The translations under genes were made by a program, and so were the position numbers. 24,473 bases of DNA from Bacteroidetes bacterium UBA1860 (lineage in GTDB: Bacteria > Bacteroidota > Rhodothermia > Balneolales > Balneolaceae): positions 1-24,473 of the forward strand of contig DDIC01000007.1 of NCBI GenBank assembly GCA_002338335.1. Reading direction: 5' to 3'. Below the pieces are notes generated by a model. It saw only the letters and a program-made list of their open reading frames with translations. It was not told the DNA's origin and did not search any database. Within the stretch, counting starts at the first letter, position 1. The number at the start of each line of letters is the position of its first letter. This document shows positions 1 through 7,624 of this stretch, one piece after another.

Positions 1-1
1 T

Positions 2-712
2 GTTTATATCGATGAGGTGGACAAAGTGGCTCGAAAAAGCGACAACCCATCTATCACTCGGGATGTGTCGGGCGAAGGGGTACAGCAGGCGCTGTTAAAA
101 ATCTTAGAAGGAACCACCGCAAATATTCCTCCAAAAGGGGGTCGCAAACACCCAGAGCAGAGTTTTATCCAACTAGACACTACAAATATTTTGTTCATAT
201 GTGGCGGAGCATTCAGTGGAATTGAAGAGATTATCGCTCGCAGGCTCTCCACTAGCTCTATAGGCTTCCAGTCCGAAGAAGGATCCGTGATGGACAAGGG
301 GAATCCAGAGATTTTCCATTATATTCAGCCCGAAGACCTACAGCAATACGGCTTGATTCCTGAGCTGGTTGGTCGATTACCTGTGATTTGTGGCCTAGAA
401 GAACTTACCGATGAGGCCTTATTAACCGTGTTGACGGAGCCCAAAAATGCACTCGTGAAGCAGTATCAGAAGCTATTTCGAATGGAAGGGGTTGAATTAT
501 TCTTCGAAAAAGATGCCTTGCGCGCCATCGTTCAAAAAACAAAGGCAAGAAAAACAGGTGCGAGAGGGTTGCGATCTGTGCTTGAGGGTGTTATGATGGA
601 TTTGATGTACGAAATCCCCTCCAAAACTGATATTGCCACGTGCACCATCACGGAACAGACAGTCACTGAAGGGAAACAACCCCAAACGACTCCGCGCAAA
701 GCCTCTGCCTAG
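2..712 (+). CDS. clpX: ClpX, ATP-dependent Clp protease ATP-binding subunit (3' part)
   Basis: This is the C-terminal ~236 residues of the AAA+ unfoldase that recognises and threads substrates into the ClpP protease in the cytoplasm. The window opens inside the Walker B motif (VYIDEVDK); the Walker A motif and the N-terminal zinc-binding domain lie upstream, outside the window. Visible ClpX landmarks are ITRDVSGEGVQQALLK, the RKH pore-loop motif (GGRKHPEQSF), a sensor-1 region (TTNILFICGGAFSG), the arginine-finger region after GIEEIIARRL, and sensor-2 GARGLRSVLE in the small domain. The protein ends with a short polar tail and a TAG stop. A histidine kinase starts 17 bases downstream on the same strand, so the two may be co-transcribed. 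Identification is firm; only completeness is limited by the window edge. Confidence 0.97.
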   Translation, partial: VYIDEVDKVARKSDNPSITRDVSGEGVQQALLKILEGTTANIPPKGGRKHPEQSFIQLDTTNILFICGGAFSGIEEIIARRLSTSSIGFQSEEGSVMDKGNPEIFHYIQPEDLQQYGLIPELVGRLPVICGLEELTDEALLTVLTEPKNALVKQYQKLFRMEGVELFFEKDALRAIVQKTKARKTGARGLRSVLEGVMMDLMYEIPSKTDIATCTITEQTVTEGKQPQTTPRKASA

Positions 713-729
713 CGCGGCATGCTTTCATC

Positions 730-1902
730 ATGACACGCAATCGCCTCAAATGGCTCATCACCGTGTTGGTGCTTGTCCTAGCAGGCGCTTCATGGACGGT
801 GAATAAGTTTCTTATAGATCGAATCCTTCAGCAAGAGAAAGAGGATGTTGAGCTATGGGCCAAAGCGATTGAGTTTAATAACACCAATCTATACAGCGAT
901 CCCCAAGCTGTGCTCGATTTTGTCTCTTCGGAGCTCATTATTAAAGAGCGAACTCGCATTCCGATGATTGTAGTGGATGAGTCGGATCAAATCGTGGCGT
1001 CTCGCTTTGTGGACCCCGAAGATCAAACGCCTGAGATCGTCGAAAAACTTCGCCGCTTGAATCCATCCATTCCGATTCAAATCCCAGCTGGGCTAGAGGA
1101 TTCGACTATGACCACTCAATATGTTCTCTATGGGGAGAGCGATTATATCCAGTTGGTGCGGTTTGTCCCCCTTTTTCAATTAGGTTTTGTCTTGATTCTT
1201 CTGGGCATTGGATGGGCAAGTTATCAATCGATTATGCAATCTGAGCAATCCAATTTGTGGGTAGGCATGGCCAAAGAAGCGGCGCACCAACTTGGCACAC
1301 CGATTAGTGGTTTGTACGGGTGGTTAGCCTTGATGAAAGAAGAACGCTCCAGTCCGTATGTGGACGAAATGTCTCAAGATGTAGACCGACTGAAGCACAT
1401 TGCGGAGCGTTTTAATAAGATTGGATCTACACCCGAGCGTGTACCAACCTCGCTGAAACGTGAATTAGAGCATGCGCTAGATTACATGAATCGTCGACTT
1501 CCGAAGAAGGAGGCCTCGATTCATTTGAACGTGGACTCAGGGACGCATGAGGCACTATTTGAAGCGCCGATTAATCGCGAGCTGTTGCAATGGGCGTTCG
1601 AAAACTTAATGAAAAACGCCTTGGATGCGTCCCAAAATGGCGGAGCGTTTCAGATGGATATTCTGTTGAAACCGGTCAAATCGGGTGTTCAAATTGATTT
1701 TAAAGACTACGGAAACGGCATCGATAAAAAAGAGTGGAAAGAGGTTTTTCGGCCAGGCTTTAGCACCAAAAAGCGGGGCTGGGGGCTTGGATTAACCCTA
1801 ACCAAGCGCATTATCGAAGAGTATCACCAAGGCACGATCCATGTCTTGGTGTCTGAAAAAGGGAAAGGGACGACGTTTCGCGTGTTTCTGCCTTGCGATT
1901 AA
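730..1902 (+). CDS. Orphan membrane sensor histidine kinase
   Basis: A 390-residue two-transmembrane histidine kinase. A hydrophobic segment at about residues 9-25 and another at 146-165 bracket a roughly 120-residue extracytoplasmic sensor region with no domain I can name. No HAMP is evident: the DHp helix follows the second membrane segment directly. The phospho-acceptor is His186 in AKEAAHQLGTPISG. The ATP-binding domain shows an N box (ENLMKNALDAS, ~291-301), G1 DYGNGID (~326-332), an F-box-like FRPGFSTK and G2 GWGLGL (~350-355). All catalytic elements look intact. No response regulator lies nearby, so its partner must be elsewhere. The ATG lies 17 bases after the clpX stop and has no clear ribosome-binding site. 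The input signal and target are unknown. Confidence 0.92.
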   Translation: MTRNRLKWLITVLVLVLAGASWTVNKFLIDRILQQEKEDVELWAKAIEFNNTNLYSDPQAVLDFVSSELIIKERTRIPMIVVDESDQIVASRFVDPEDQTPEIVEKLRRLNPSIPIQIPAGLEDSTMTTQYVLYGESDYIQLVRFVPLFQLGFVLILLGIGWASYQSIMQSEQSNLWVGMAKEAAHQLGTPISGLYGWLALMKEERSSPYVDEMSQDVDRLKHIAERFNKIGSTPERVPTSLKRELEHALDYMNRRLPKKEASIHLNVDSGTHEALFEAPINRELLQWAFENLMKNALDASQNGGAFQMDILLKPVKSGVQIDFKDYGNGIDKKEWKEVFRPGFSTKKRGWGLGLTLTKRIIEEYHQGTIHVLVSEKGKGTTFRVFLPCD

Positions 1903-1950
1903 CGGGCCTCCATAGCCTGTTGCAACAAATTCTGAGGCGACAGGCCGCGA

Positions 1951-2556
1951 TTAATCGGGGTAAAACCCTCGACGCTTTGCATACTCAATGAGTGCGGTGC
2001 GAAGTAGATTCCGACCACGGTGTAATCTTGATCGAATCGTACCTATCGGCACATCTAACATGTTTGAGATCTCTTCATAGGTGAAGCCATCGACATCACA
2101 AAGCATCACAACAGTCCGGAAGTCTTCGGGTAGGGATTGAAGAGCCGCCGAGACATCATCGTCCATGAGCTCGTCAAACATTTTCTCCTGCATGTCGGAG
2201 CTTTCGGTTCGCTCGTCTCGAATGGTTTCGTAAAATGGAGCCACTTCGTCAAAATCTACTTCCGTAGGTCGTTTACTCTTCCGACGATAATTGTTGATGT
2301 AGGAGTTTTTTAGGATGCGGTAAAGCCAAGCCTTGGCGTTCGTCCCTTTTTCGAAACTGCTGAAAAAGCGAAAGGCTTTCACAATCGTATCCTGTACGAG
2401 ATCCTCTGCATCTGCTGGATCCGTTGTCAATCGTAGAGCAAAATTATAAAGCAAATCCAAGTGAGGTAGAATCTCCTCTTTGAATTCCTTTTGCTTTTGA
2501 AGCTCCTCTGGGGTTAGCTCTTCTTGTGGGAAGAGGCCCCTTCCCATTTCATCCAT
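1951..2556 (-). CDS. ECF-type RNA polymerase sigma factor
   Basis: A 201-residue sigma-70 family factor of the extracytoplasmic-function group. Region 2 (~30-95) contains LDLLYNFALRLT, AEDLVQDTIVKAF and GTNAKAWLYRILKNSYIN, which bind core polymerase and the -10 element. An acidic linker (~96-135) follows. Region 4 (~137-190) carries LPEDFRTVVMLCDVDGFTYE and the helix-turn-helix VPIGTIRSRLHRGR that reads the -35 element. The sequence resembles the SigR/RpoE-like class. Such factors are usually held by a zinc-containing anti-sigma encoded next door; none is present, so control is elsewhere or different. It lies 97 bases after the LysM/RlpA-like gene on the same strand, so it could be the last gene of that operon or have its own promoter. 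Start at 2556 is chosen because the reading frame opens there after a GGAAAAATGG leader. Confidence 0.93.
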   Translation of the reverse strand: MDEMGRGLFPQEELTPEELQKQKEFKEEILPHLDLLYNFALRLTTDPADAEDLVQDTIVKAFRFFSSFEKGTNAKAWLYRILKNSYINNYRRKSKRPTEVDFDEVAPFYETIRDERTESSDMQEKMFDELMDDDVSAALQSLPEDFRTVVMLCDVDGFTYEEISNMLDVPIGTIRSRLHRGRNLLRTALIEYAKRRGFYPD

Positions 2557-2570
2557 TTTTCCATCCCGTG

Positions 2571-2583
2571 CGACAACCTGTCG
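2571..2583. promoter_or_regulatory. Short inverted repeat upstream of the sigma factor gene
   Basis: A perfect 5-base inverted repeat (CGACA, three bases, TGTCG) sits 15 bases upstream of the sigma factor start. It could be an operator half-site pair or a small leader hairpin. It is short enough to be chance. Confidence 0.25.
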
Positions 2584-2653
2584 TAGTTCTTTGTGAATTT
2601 TCCCGATACCTCAACCTACTCAAATACCGCTCCAAAGCCAAAGAAACCCAACG

Positions 2654-3787
2654 TTAGTTTTGGGAGATGATTTGTAGGTCAAAGAGTGTTGATTCTGTTG
2701 CACTTGAACACCCTACCAAATCACAGGTTGCACGCGATATTTTCAACCCAGGTTCCAAAATCCGGTCATTTATGCGCACGAAGGTACCAATTTGGGTGTC
2801 AGGGTCTTGAATAAACACAATCGTGCCAAACGGCAAAACAGCATGGGCTGCGGTAAAGGTTTCGGGATTATAAATCTCCCCGGATGCAGTTATACGCTGT
2901 AATGGCTCCTCGTCGTAGGCAAAGACCGAGACTTGAGAGCCACTTGTTGTCACCACTCCGTTTGGATCCGTCGCGCTGCTAAGACGGCCTGCAGGCACAT
3001 AGGGATTCTGAAACACACGACTTGGAGGTGCAAGTACGACGACCTCTGTGCCTGAAGGGATATTGGTAAGGTCTAGCCCACGGTTTAGGCGCTCAAATTC
3101 GAGTTGCGTCATTTGATAGCGGGTAAGGAACGTCTCAAGGGGCGTATTCGAGGGGTATTGTGTGCTCAAAAAGCGACCTTGAGCGGAGGTTGACCCATCC
3201 CCTTTTTGCACTGCCGGTGTAGGTTGGAGCTGCTTGATGATCAACTGCTGACCAATCGTAAGGGTATTGCTCGATAGGCGATTTAGCGCTCGAATTGACG
3301 ACATGGTCACCCCATACGCTTCGGCCAAGTCATACAGCGTATCTCCTTGCCGAACAATATGACTTAGCGTCATGGGTACAGGATCGGGGTTGTAGAAGAA
3401 TCCATCGGGGAGCTTCGGGCCTGCCGTGGAAGAAGCGGATAGCTGCGAATTAGCAGAATAATCTGTTCCTTGGGTTTCGTCCTCTTGACTGGATACTTCG
3501 CGCTCAGTGGCTTCAACCGAAGGCGTTCCTCGATTCGTCACATCACGCTCAGCCGCCCCACTACTGGGCGCTTCAAACAAGAGTGTTTGCCCGATACTAA
3601 GTGCAGACCCCTCAAGTTGATTCCACGACCGCACGGAATCTATCTCAACCGCATATTTTCGGGCAAGAGAATAAAGAGTTTCCCCTTTTTGAACGACATG
3701 GGTCTGAGCTGTTGACAGACTAGGAAAAAGGAAGAGAGCCCCTCCATAAACCAACCAAACAAATGATATAACGTTCACTCTTCTCAT
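2654..3787 (-). CDS. LysM and RlpA-like (double-psi beta-barrel) cell-wall protein
   Basis: A 377-residue exported protein likely acting on or binding peptidoglycan. It begins with a signal peptide (MRRVNVISFVWL... cut near STAQ). LysM 1 (THVVQKGETLYSLARKY, ~30-73) and LysM 2 (SHIVRQGDTLYDLAEAYG, ~142-185) follow, separated by a Ser/Glu-rich linker. Next is a third, weaker LysM-like stretch (~215-253) and a C-terminal RlpA-like barrel (~290-373) with TASGEIYNPETFTAAH, LPFGT and VRINDR. RlpA proteins are lytic transglycosylases for denuded glycan strands; the conserved His and Asp neighbourhoods are present, but activity is inferred. Two Cys near the C-terminus (ATCDLVGC) may pair. The start at 3787 gives an ATGA overlap with the aroC stop; an ATG 15 bases upstream (3802) is possible but would put Asp-Ala-Val-Lys before the signal peptide. 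Confidence 0.85.
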   Translation of the reverse strand: MRRVNVISFVWLVYGGALFLFPSLSTAQTHVVQKGETLYSLARKYAVEIDSVRSWNQLEGSALSIGQTLLFEAPSSGAAERDVTNRGTPSVEATEREVSSQEDETQGTDYSANSQLSASSTAGPKLPDGFFYNPDPVPMTLSHIVRQGDTLYDLAEAYGVTMSSIRALNRLSSNTLTIGQQLIIKQLQPTPAVQKGDGSTSAQGRFLSTQYPSNTPLETFLTRYQMTQLEFERLNRGLDLTNIPSGTEVVVLAPPSRVFQNPYVPAGRLSSATDPNGVVTTSGSQVSVFAYDEEPLQRITASGEIYNPETFTAAHAVLPFGTIVFIQDPDTQIGTFVRINDRILEPGLKISRATCDLVGCSSATESTLFDLQIISQN

Positions 3788-4971
3788 CTTGACAGCGTCC
3801 AACGTTTTTTGATTTCACCCATAGAATCCCCACCAAATTTTTCCAACACAGCGTTGGCCAAAACGGGTGCAATCACAGACTCCGCCACAACAATGGCTCG
3901 GGGCGCTGCGCACACATCCGAGCGCTCATAGCGTGTTTCTTGCTCTTTTTTGGTCTTCAAATCAGCTGTTGGAAGTGGTTTTAACAGAGTTGGAATAGGC
4001 TTCATGACGCCACGAAGGATCAAGGGCTCTCCCGTAGTCATTCCTCCTTCTATACCCCCAGAACGATTGGTTTGGCGTCTAAATTGTCCGCCATCATGGC
4101 CAATTGCGTCGTGAACATCATGCCCTCGTCGCGCCCCACTTTCAAACCCAAGGCCTATCTCAACCCCTTTCATCGCTTGTGTCCCCATTATAGCTTGAGC
4201 AAGTTGCCCATCTAGTTTGCGATCCCAATGGACATAGCTTCCTAGCCCTGCAGGCAAGCCGGTGACTACGATTTCATAGACACCCCCCAGCGAAGATCCG
4301 TCTTTTCGAATCACTTTAATATGATCCACCATAGCCTTGGAGATCGACGCATCCAGGCAGCGAACCTCTGACTCATCTGCAGCCTCACGCAGTTCATCCG
4401 CTCCTTGCGCCAACAAAGTATCTGCAGCCTCCCGAGAGGCCTCCCAGGAATCATAACCTGCCTCACCAATGCGCACCATATGTCCACCTATTTGGATCCC
4501 AAGCTCTGACAGAAACTGTCTTGTCACACTACAGCAAGCAACTCTCATTGCAGTCTCGCGCGCACTCGAGCGCTCAATCACAGGACGAATATCCTCAAAA
4601 CCGTACTTTTGAGCCCCCGTTAAATCTGCATGTCCTGGCCGTGGCAAGGTGACATCTTCAATGGCCTGTTGATTCTCCACGGGGTCCACGGACATGACAT
4701 GGGGCCAATTGGAGTCGTCTTTTTCATAGGCACGATTCGCTAGGTGTAGCGTAATGGGGCCTCCAATTGTCGCACCAAAGCGCACACCCGAGGTGATGTC
4801 AATATGATCATGCTCAAACGCCATTCGTCCCCCTCTTCCATACCCTTTTTGTCGACGCGCCATATGCAAATCAATGACTTCTTTGGGTAGAGATATCCCT
4901 GCCGGGACCCCTTCAACAATGCCTGTGAGCTGTTTTCCGTGAGATTCCCCTGCGGTGAGATAACGAATCAT
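3784..4971 (-). CDS. aroC: Chorismate synthase
   Basis: 395 residues, within the usual length range. It converts 5-enolpyruvylshikimate-3-phosphate to chorismate using reduced FMN, the last shikimate-pathway step, in the cytoplasm. Family signatures are clear: TAGESHGKQLTGIVEGVPAG at the N-terminus, the RRQKGYGRGGRM loop, RPGHADLTGAQKYG, RSSARETAMRVA, SGGIEGGMTTGEPL and the C-terminal RYERSDVCAAPRA. It follows the porQ-like gene by 16 bases and its TGA overlaps the ATG of the LysM/RlpA-like gene (ATGA), which suggests translational coupling. The other shikimate gene in the window, aroQ, is in a separate unit about 12 kb away. No Shine-Dalgarno sequence is visible upstream of the ATG. Confidence 0.98.
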   Translation of the reverse strand: MIRYLTAGESHGKQLTGIVEGVPAGISLPKEVIDLHMARRQKGYGRGGRMAFEHDHIDITSGVRFGATIGGPITLHLANRAYEKDDSNWPHVMSVDPVENQQAIEDVTLPRPGHADLTGAQKYGFEDIRPVIERSSARETAMRVACCSVTRQFLSELGIQIGGHMVRIGEAGYDSWEASREAADTLLAQGADELREAADESEVRCLDASISKAMVDHIKVIRKDGSSLGGVYEIVVTGLPAGLGSYVHWDRKLDGQLAQAIMGTQAMKGVEIGLGFESGARRGHDVHDAIGHDGGQFRRQTNRSGGIEGGMTTGEPLILRGVMKPIPTLLKPLPTADLKTKKEQETRYERSDVCAAPRAIVVAESVIAPVLANAVLEKFGGDSMGEIKKRWTLSR

Positions 4972-4987
4972 AAACTGGGTAAATAGA

Positions 4988-5986
4988 TTAAAGTGGCAAT
5001 AGAGATTTTAGAGGCAACGCATAGTGCAAGTGAATCACGCTACCAAGACGACCCCAAGATGCCATGGTAATATCAACCTCTGAGTCTTGGAAGCCAAACC
5101 CTAGGCCAAATCGAAGGCCAGAAGCATCGAGGCGACGCGCGGTTTGCAGGGATCGCTGATCCCCATGATTATACCCCAAACGGAAGGTCATCCGTTCCGA
5201 GATCAAAAATTCTGCGCCACCCAACACCGTAATGACAGAGGCATCATCATGCACAATTCCATCACGTGGCTGTAGCTCCGTTGTGAGGGTCAAGCGCGCA
5301 GGGAAGTCAGAGGGTTTGTAGGATGCACCCACAGAGGCCCGGAAGGGAAGTGGTTCTCGTTGCTCATCATAAGTAGTTACGGCCACGCCCACATTTCGCA
5401 CAGTTGCCCCAAGCTGTAAGGGTCTTGTGGGGGATGACCAAATCACACCAGCCCGAAAAGCAACCAGCGAAGAGGTTGCCGTGCCAATCGAGGAGACCAT
5501 CATGGTCGCCGAGCCACCCACTCTCCATTGATCACTCAATCTCGTGGCGATGGTGAGGCTTCCATCCATATCATAATTCCGAAACGAGCCGATCGTTTGC
5601 CCCGCAGCATCTCGCTTGTCCATCTCTCCGTAGCAAAGACATCCTACCGTCGCACTCCACCTGACCGCTTGCCCTGCCAGAGTGCTCTCACCTGCAATCG
5701 AGGACTGGAATTGCCTAATGGCCGCCGGATAAAGTGAAATCGATGAACTAAAGGGAAGGGTTTCAAAGGATCTCTCTACAGCCGCAAGGAGCGCTGGATT
5801 GACCCACGCACTTGAGATGGTTGGATCCAGTTGGACTGCATGGCTACCTCCTAGGGCCTGCATGCGGGTATCTAGGCGCAATTCCAACGAGCGATAGGCA
5901 CTCATAGATTGTCCAGAAGCTGCTTTGATGCCAAGCAACCCGACGAGTCCCGCAATGAGCATCTGCATGACAACCGCTCGAATCAT
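4988..5986 (-). CDS. PorQ-like outer-membrane beta-barrel protein
   Basis: A 332-residue exported protein with a hydrophobic signal peptide (residues ~1-25, ending AASGQS). The mature start (SLELRLDTRMQALGG, then WVNPALL) matches the pattern of the PorV/PorQ family, in which residues like 'aalGG' and 'NPA' precede a beta barrel. The rest alternates polar and hydrophobic residues as expected for barrel strands and ends in a short hydrophobic tail. PorQ is known as an accessory outer-membrane protein of the type IX secretion system in Bacteroidota; no other T9SS gene is in this window, so the role is inferred by family only. It is the first gene of the porQ-aroC-LysM/RlpA operon and is divergent from mlaE. 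An alternative start is Met7 at 5968. It could instead be a generic PorV/UPF0164-type barrel. Confidence 0.7.
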   Translation of the reverse strand: MIRAVVMQMLIAGLVGLLGIKAASGQSMSAYRSLELRLDTRMQALGGSHAVQLDPTISSAWVNPALLAAVERSFETLPFSSSISLYPAAIRQFQSSIAGESTLAGQAVRWSATVGCLCYGEMDKRDAAGQTIGSFRNYDMDGSLTIATRLSDQWRVGGSATMMVSSIGTATSSLVAFRAGVIWSSPTRPLQLGATVRNVGVAVTTYDEQREPLPFRASVGASYKPSDFPARLTLTTELQPRDGIVHDDASVITVLGGAEFLISERMTFRLGYNHGDQRSLQTARRLDASGLRFGLGFGFQDSEVDITMASWGRLGSVIHLHYALPLKSLLPL

Positions 5987-6012
5987 CTCCCATTTTTCTA
6001 GTGAATTCTCGT

Positions 6013-6041
6013 TATAATATAATGTATTCCCAACCTCCCAA
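6013..6041. promoter_or_regulatory. Putative divergent promoter region, porQ-like / mlaE
   Basis: Two TATAAT hexamers overlap by one base (6013-6018 and 6018-6023) upstream of mlaE on the plus strand. No good -35 element is seen for them. On the minus strand, TTGGGA (6041-6036), 16 bases and TATTAT (6019-6014) form a reasonable sigma-70-like promoter for the porQ-like gene. If the plus -10 is real, transcription starts near 6025, which favours the ATG at 6043 over the upstream GTG (6001) or ATG (6022) for mlaE. Confidence 0.45.
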
Positions 6042-6042
6042 C

Positions 6043-6786
6043 ATGCGATTCACCCTCTTCCACGAATTTGGTTTGTACGGCACGCTGCTTTATCAATCAT
6101 TGCGTTCTAGCCTAGAATCGACGACCTATCGAATGAATCTTTTCCAAGAGTTCGTGAAGATTGGGTACGAATCGATTCCGATCATTTTGCTCACGGGTGT
6201 ATTTACGGGTGCCGTGATGACCATCCAAACGGCCTATCAGCTGGGGAATGCATTTATTGCCTCTTCTATTATTGGATCCATTGTAACGCAATCGTTGTTG
6301 ATTGAGCTTTCTGCCGTCATTTCTAGCCTTGTCCTAGCCGGGAAAGTGGGTGCACGCATTGCGACAGAACTGGGTACGATGAGGGTTAGCGAGCAAATTG
6401 ACGCGCTTGAATCGATGGGACTCAACTCGGTCAGCTTTTTGGTGGTTCCCCGTATTCTCGCAGGTATGCTGATGTTTCCTGTTTTGTATGTGGTCGCTGC
6501 GGCTACAGGACTCACGGGTGGTCTTCTCACGGGTGTACTCACCGACACCTTGCCAGCCTTCGAGTTTATGAAAGGAGCAAGATTATTCTTTTTTCCATGG
6601 GATGTGTTGTTTGGGATGATTAAATCGATTGTTTTTGGCTTCATTATCACCTCTATTTCCTGCTACAAGGGCTATTATGCCACGGGTGGAGCGGAGGGTG
6701 TGGGCCAGAGTACAACACAGGCAACCGTCCTGAGTTGTATGTACATCTTGGTTGCGGACTTTGTGCTCGCGTCGTTATTGCTGTAA
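6043..6786 (+). CDS. mlaE: MlaE/YrbE-family ABC transporter permease
   Basis: A 247-residue inner-membrane permease of the Mla (maintenance of lipid asymmetry) type. With MlaF and MlaD it moves phospholipids between the inner membrane and the periplasmic carrier or outer membrane. Family signatures include the region FTGAVMTIQTAYQL, the conserved stretch from SAVISSLVLAGKVGARIATE to ELGTMRVSEQIDALESMG, and VPRILAGMLMFPVL. Several hydrophobic segments fit five or so membrane helices. The start at 6043 (MRFTLF) fits the family N-terminus and the promoter position; GTG 6001 and ATG 6022 are in-frame alternatives. The ATPase gene starts four bases after its stop. Gene order mlaE-mlaF-mlaD matches the core transporter; mlaA, mlaB and mlaC are not in the window. 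Confidence 0.93.
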   Translation: MRFTLFHEFGLYGTLLYQSLRSSLESTTYRMNLFQEFVKIGYESIPIILLTGVFTGAVMTIQTAYQLGNAFIASSIIGSIVTQSLLIELSAVISSLVLAGKVGARIATELGTMRVSEQIDALESMGLNSVSFLVVPRILAGMLMFPVLYVVAAATGLTGGLLTGVLTDTLPAFEFMKGARLFFFPWDVLFGMIKSIVFGFIITSISCYKGYYATGGAEGVGQSTTQATVLSCMYILVADFVLASLLL

Positions 6787-6790
6787 ATCT

Positions 6791-7591
6791 ATGACTACAC
6801 CTTCAACCCCAATGGACTCATCACGCACACCTGACACGACATCGCAGGAGCCTCTGATCACAGTGAGAGATCTAAGCAAGTCTTTTGGGCCTAATCTTGT
6901 ATGGAAAGATGTGAATTTGGATGTCTACAAAGGCGAGACATTAGCGGTCATTGGCAGGTCGGGTTGTGGGAAATCCGTGTTAGTCAAACACTTTAATGCA
7001 CTACATAAACCTACAACGGGTGACGTGCTCATGGATGGCGTCAACATTTTTGATTTGGATTATGTGGGTCTCAGACAAATTCGTCAGCGCTTTGGGATTT
7101 TGTTTCAAGGAGGTGCGTTGTTTGATTCCATCTCAACGTTTGAAAACATTGCCTTTCCGCTCCGAGTCTTCACGTCCGACACAGAAACAGAGATTCGGGA
7201 CCGAGTGATGCAAGCTCTCGAAAGGGTCTCTTTGGCCCATGCTGCGGACAGGTCCACGGCTGAACTATCGGGGGGAATGCGCAAACGAGTCGGCTTGGCG
7301 CGAGCGATTATTTTGAATCCTGAAGTGTTGATGTATGATGAACCCACCTCAGGACTCGATCCACAGACATCTGACGAAATTAATGACCTTATACTTTCGC
7401 TATCGGAAACCCTGCATATTACAAGCATTGTTATAAGTCACGACATGCATAGTGTGTTAAAAATTTCCGATCGGGTCGCGTTTCTTCACGATCAAGCCTT
7501 ACATTGGTTGGGTACGGTAGAGCAATTGAAACAGAGCCAAGATGGCCCATTGCGTAGTTTTGTCCGTGCAAGTGAGTATGCATTAACCTAG
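6791..7591 (+). CDS. mlaF: MlaF-like ABC transporter ATP-binding protein
   Basis: 266 residues. It is the ATPase that powers the MlaE permease from the cytoplasmic face. After a Thr/Ser-rich N-terminal tail (~1-20) the ABC domain shows Walker A GRSGCGKS (~55-62), the Q loop (FQGGALFDS), the signature LSGGMRKRVGLARA (~159-172), Walker B VLMYDEPTSGLDP (~179-191) and the switch His in VISHDM. 'LFQGGALFDS' and 'LSGGMRKRV' are characteristic of the Mla/Ttg2A subfamily rather than of importers in general. The start at 6791 is just after the mlaE stop; the frame is open further upstream inside mlaE, but that extension encodes an unrelated Arg/Cys-rich peptide and is rejected. No Shine-Dalgarno sequence is seen. 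Confidence 0.94.
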   Translation: MTTPSTPMDSSRTPDTTSQEPLITVRDLSKSFGPNLVWKDVNLDVYKGETLAVIGRSGCGKSVLVKHFNALHKPTTGDVLMDGVNIFDLDYVGLRQIRQRFGILFQGGALFDSISTFENIAFPLRVFTSDTETEIRDRVMQALERVSLAHAADRSTAELSGGMRKRVGLARAIILNPEVLMYDEPTSGLDPQTSDEINDLILSLSETLHITSIVISHDMHSVLKISDRVAFLHDQALHWLGTVEQLKQSQDGPLRSFVRASEYALT

Positions 7592-7624
7592 ACCGATGCC
7601 TGTTGATCAGACTAGAGATTGATT

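Noticed and set aside
1915..1945. GCCTGT...ACAGGC inverted repeat between the histidine kinase and sigma factor genes
   Set aside because: Six pairs around a 19-base loop with no T run; too weak to call a terminator.
6752..6790. Longer mlaF start inside mlaE
   Set aside because: The extra 13 residues are a frame-shifted reading of mlaE; the ATG right after the mlaE stop fits the family.
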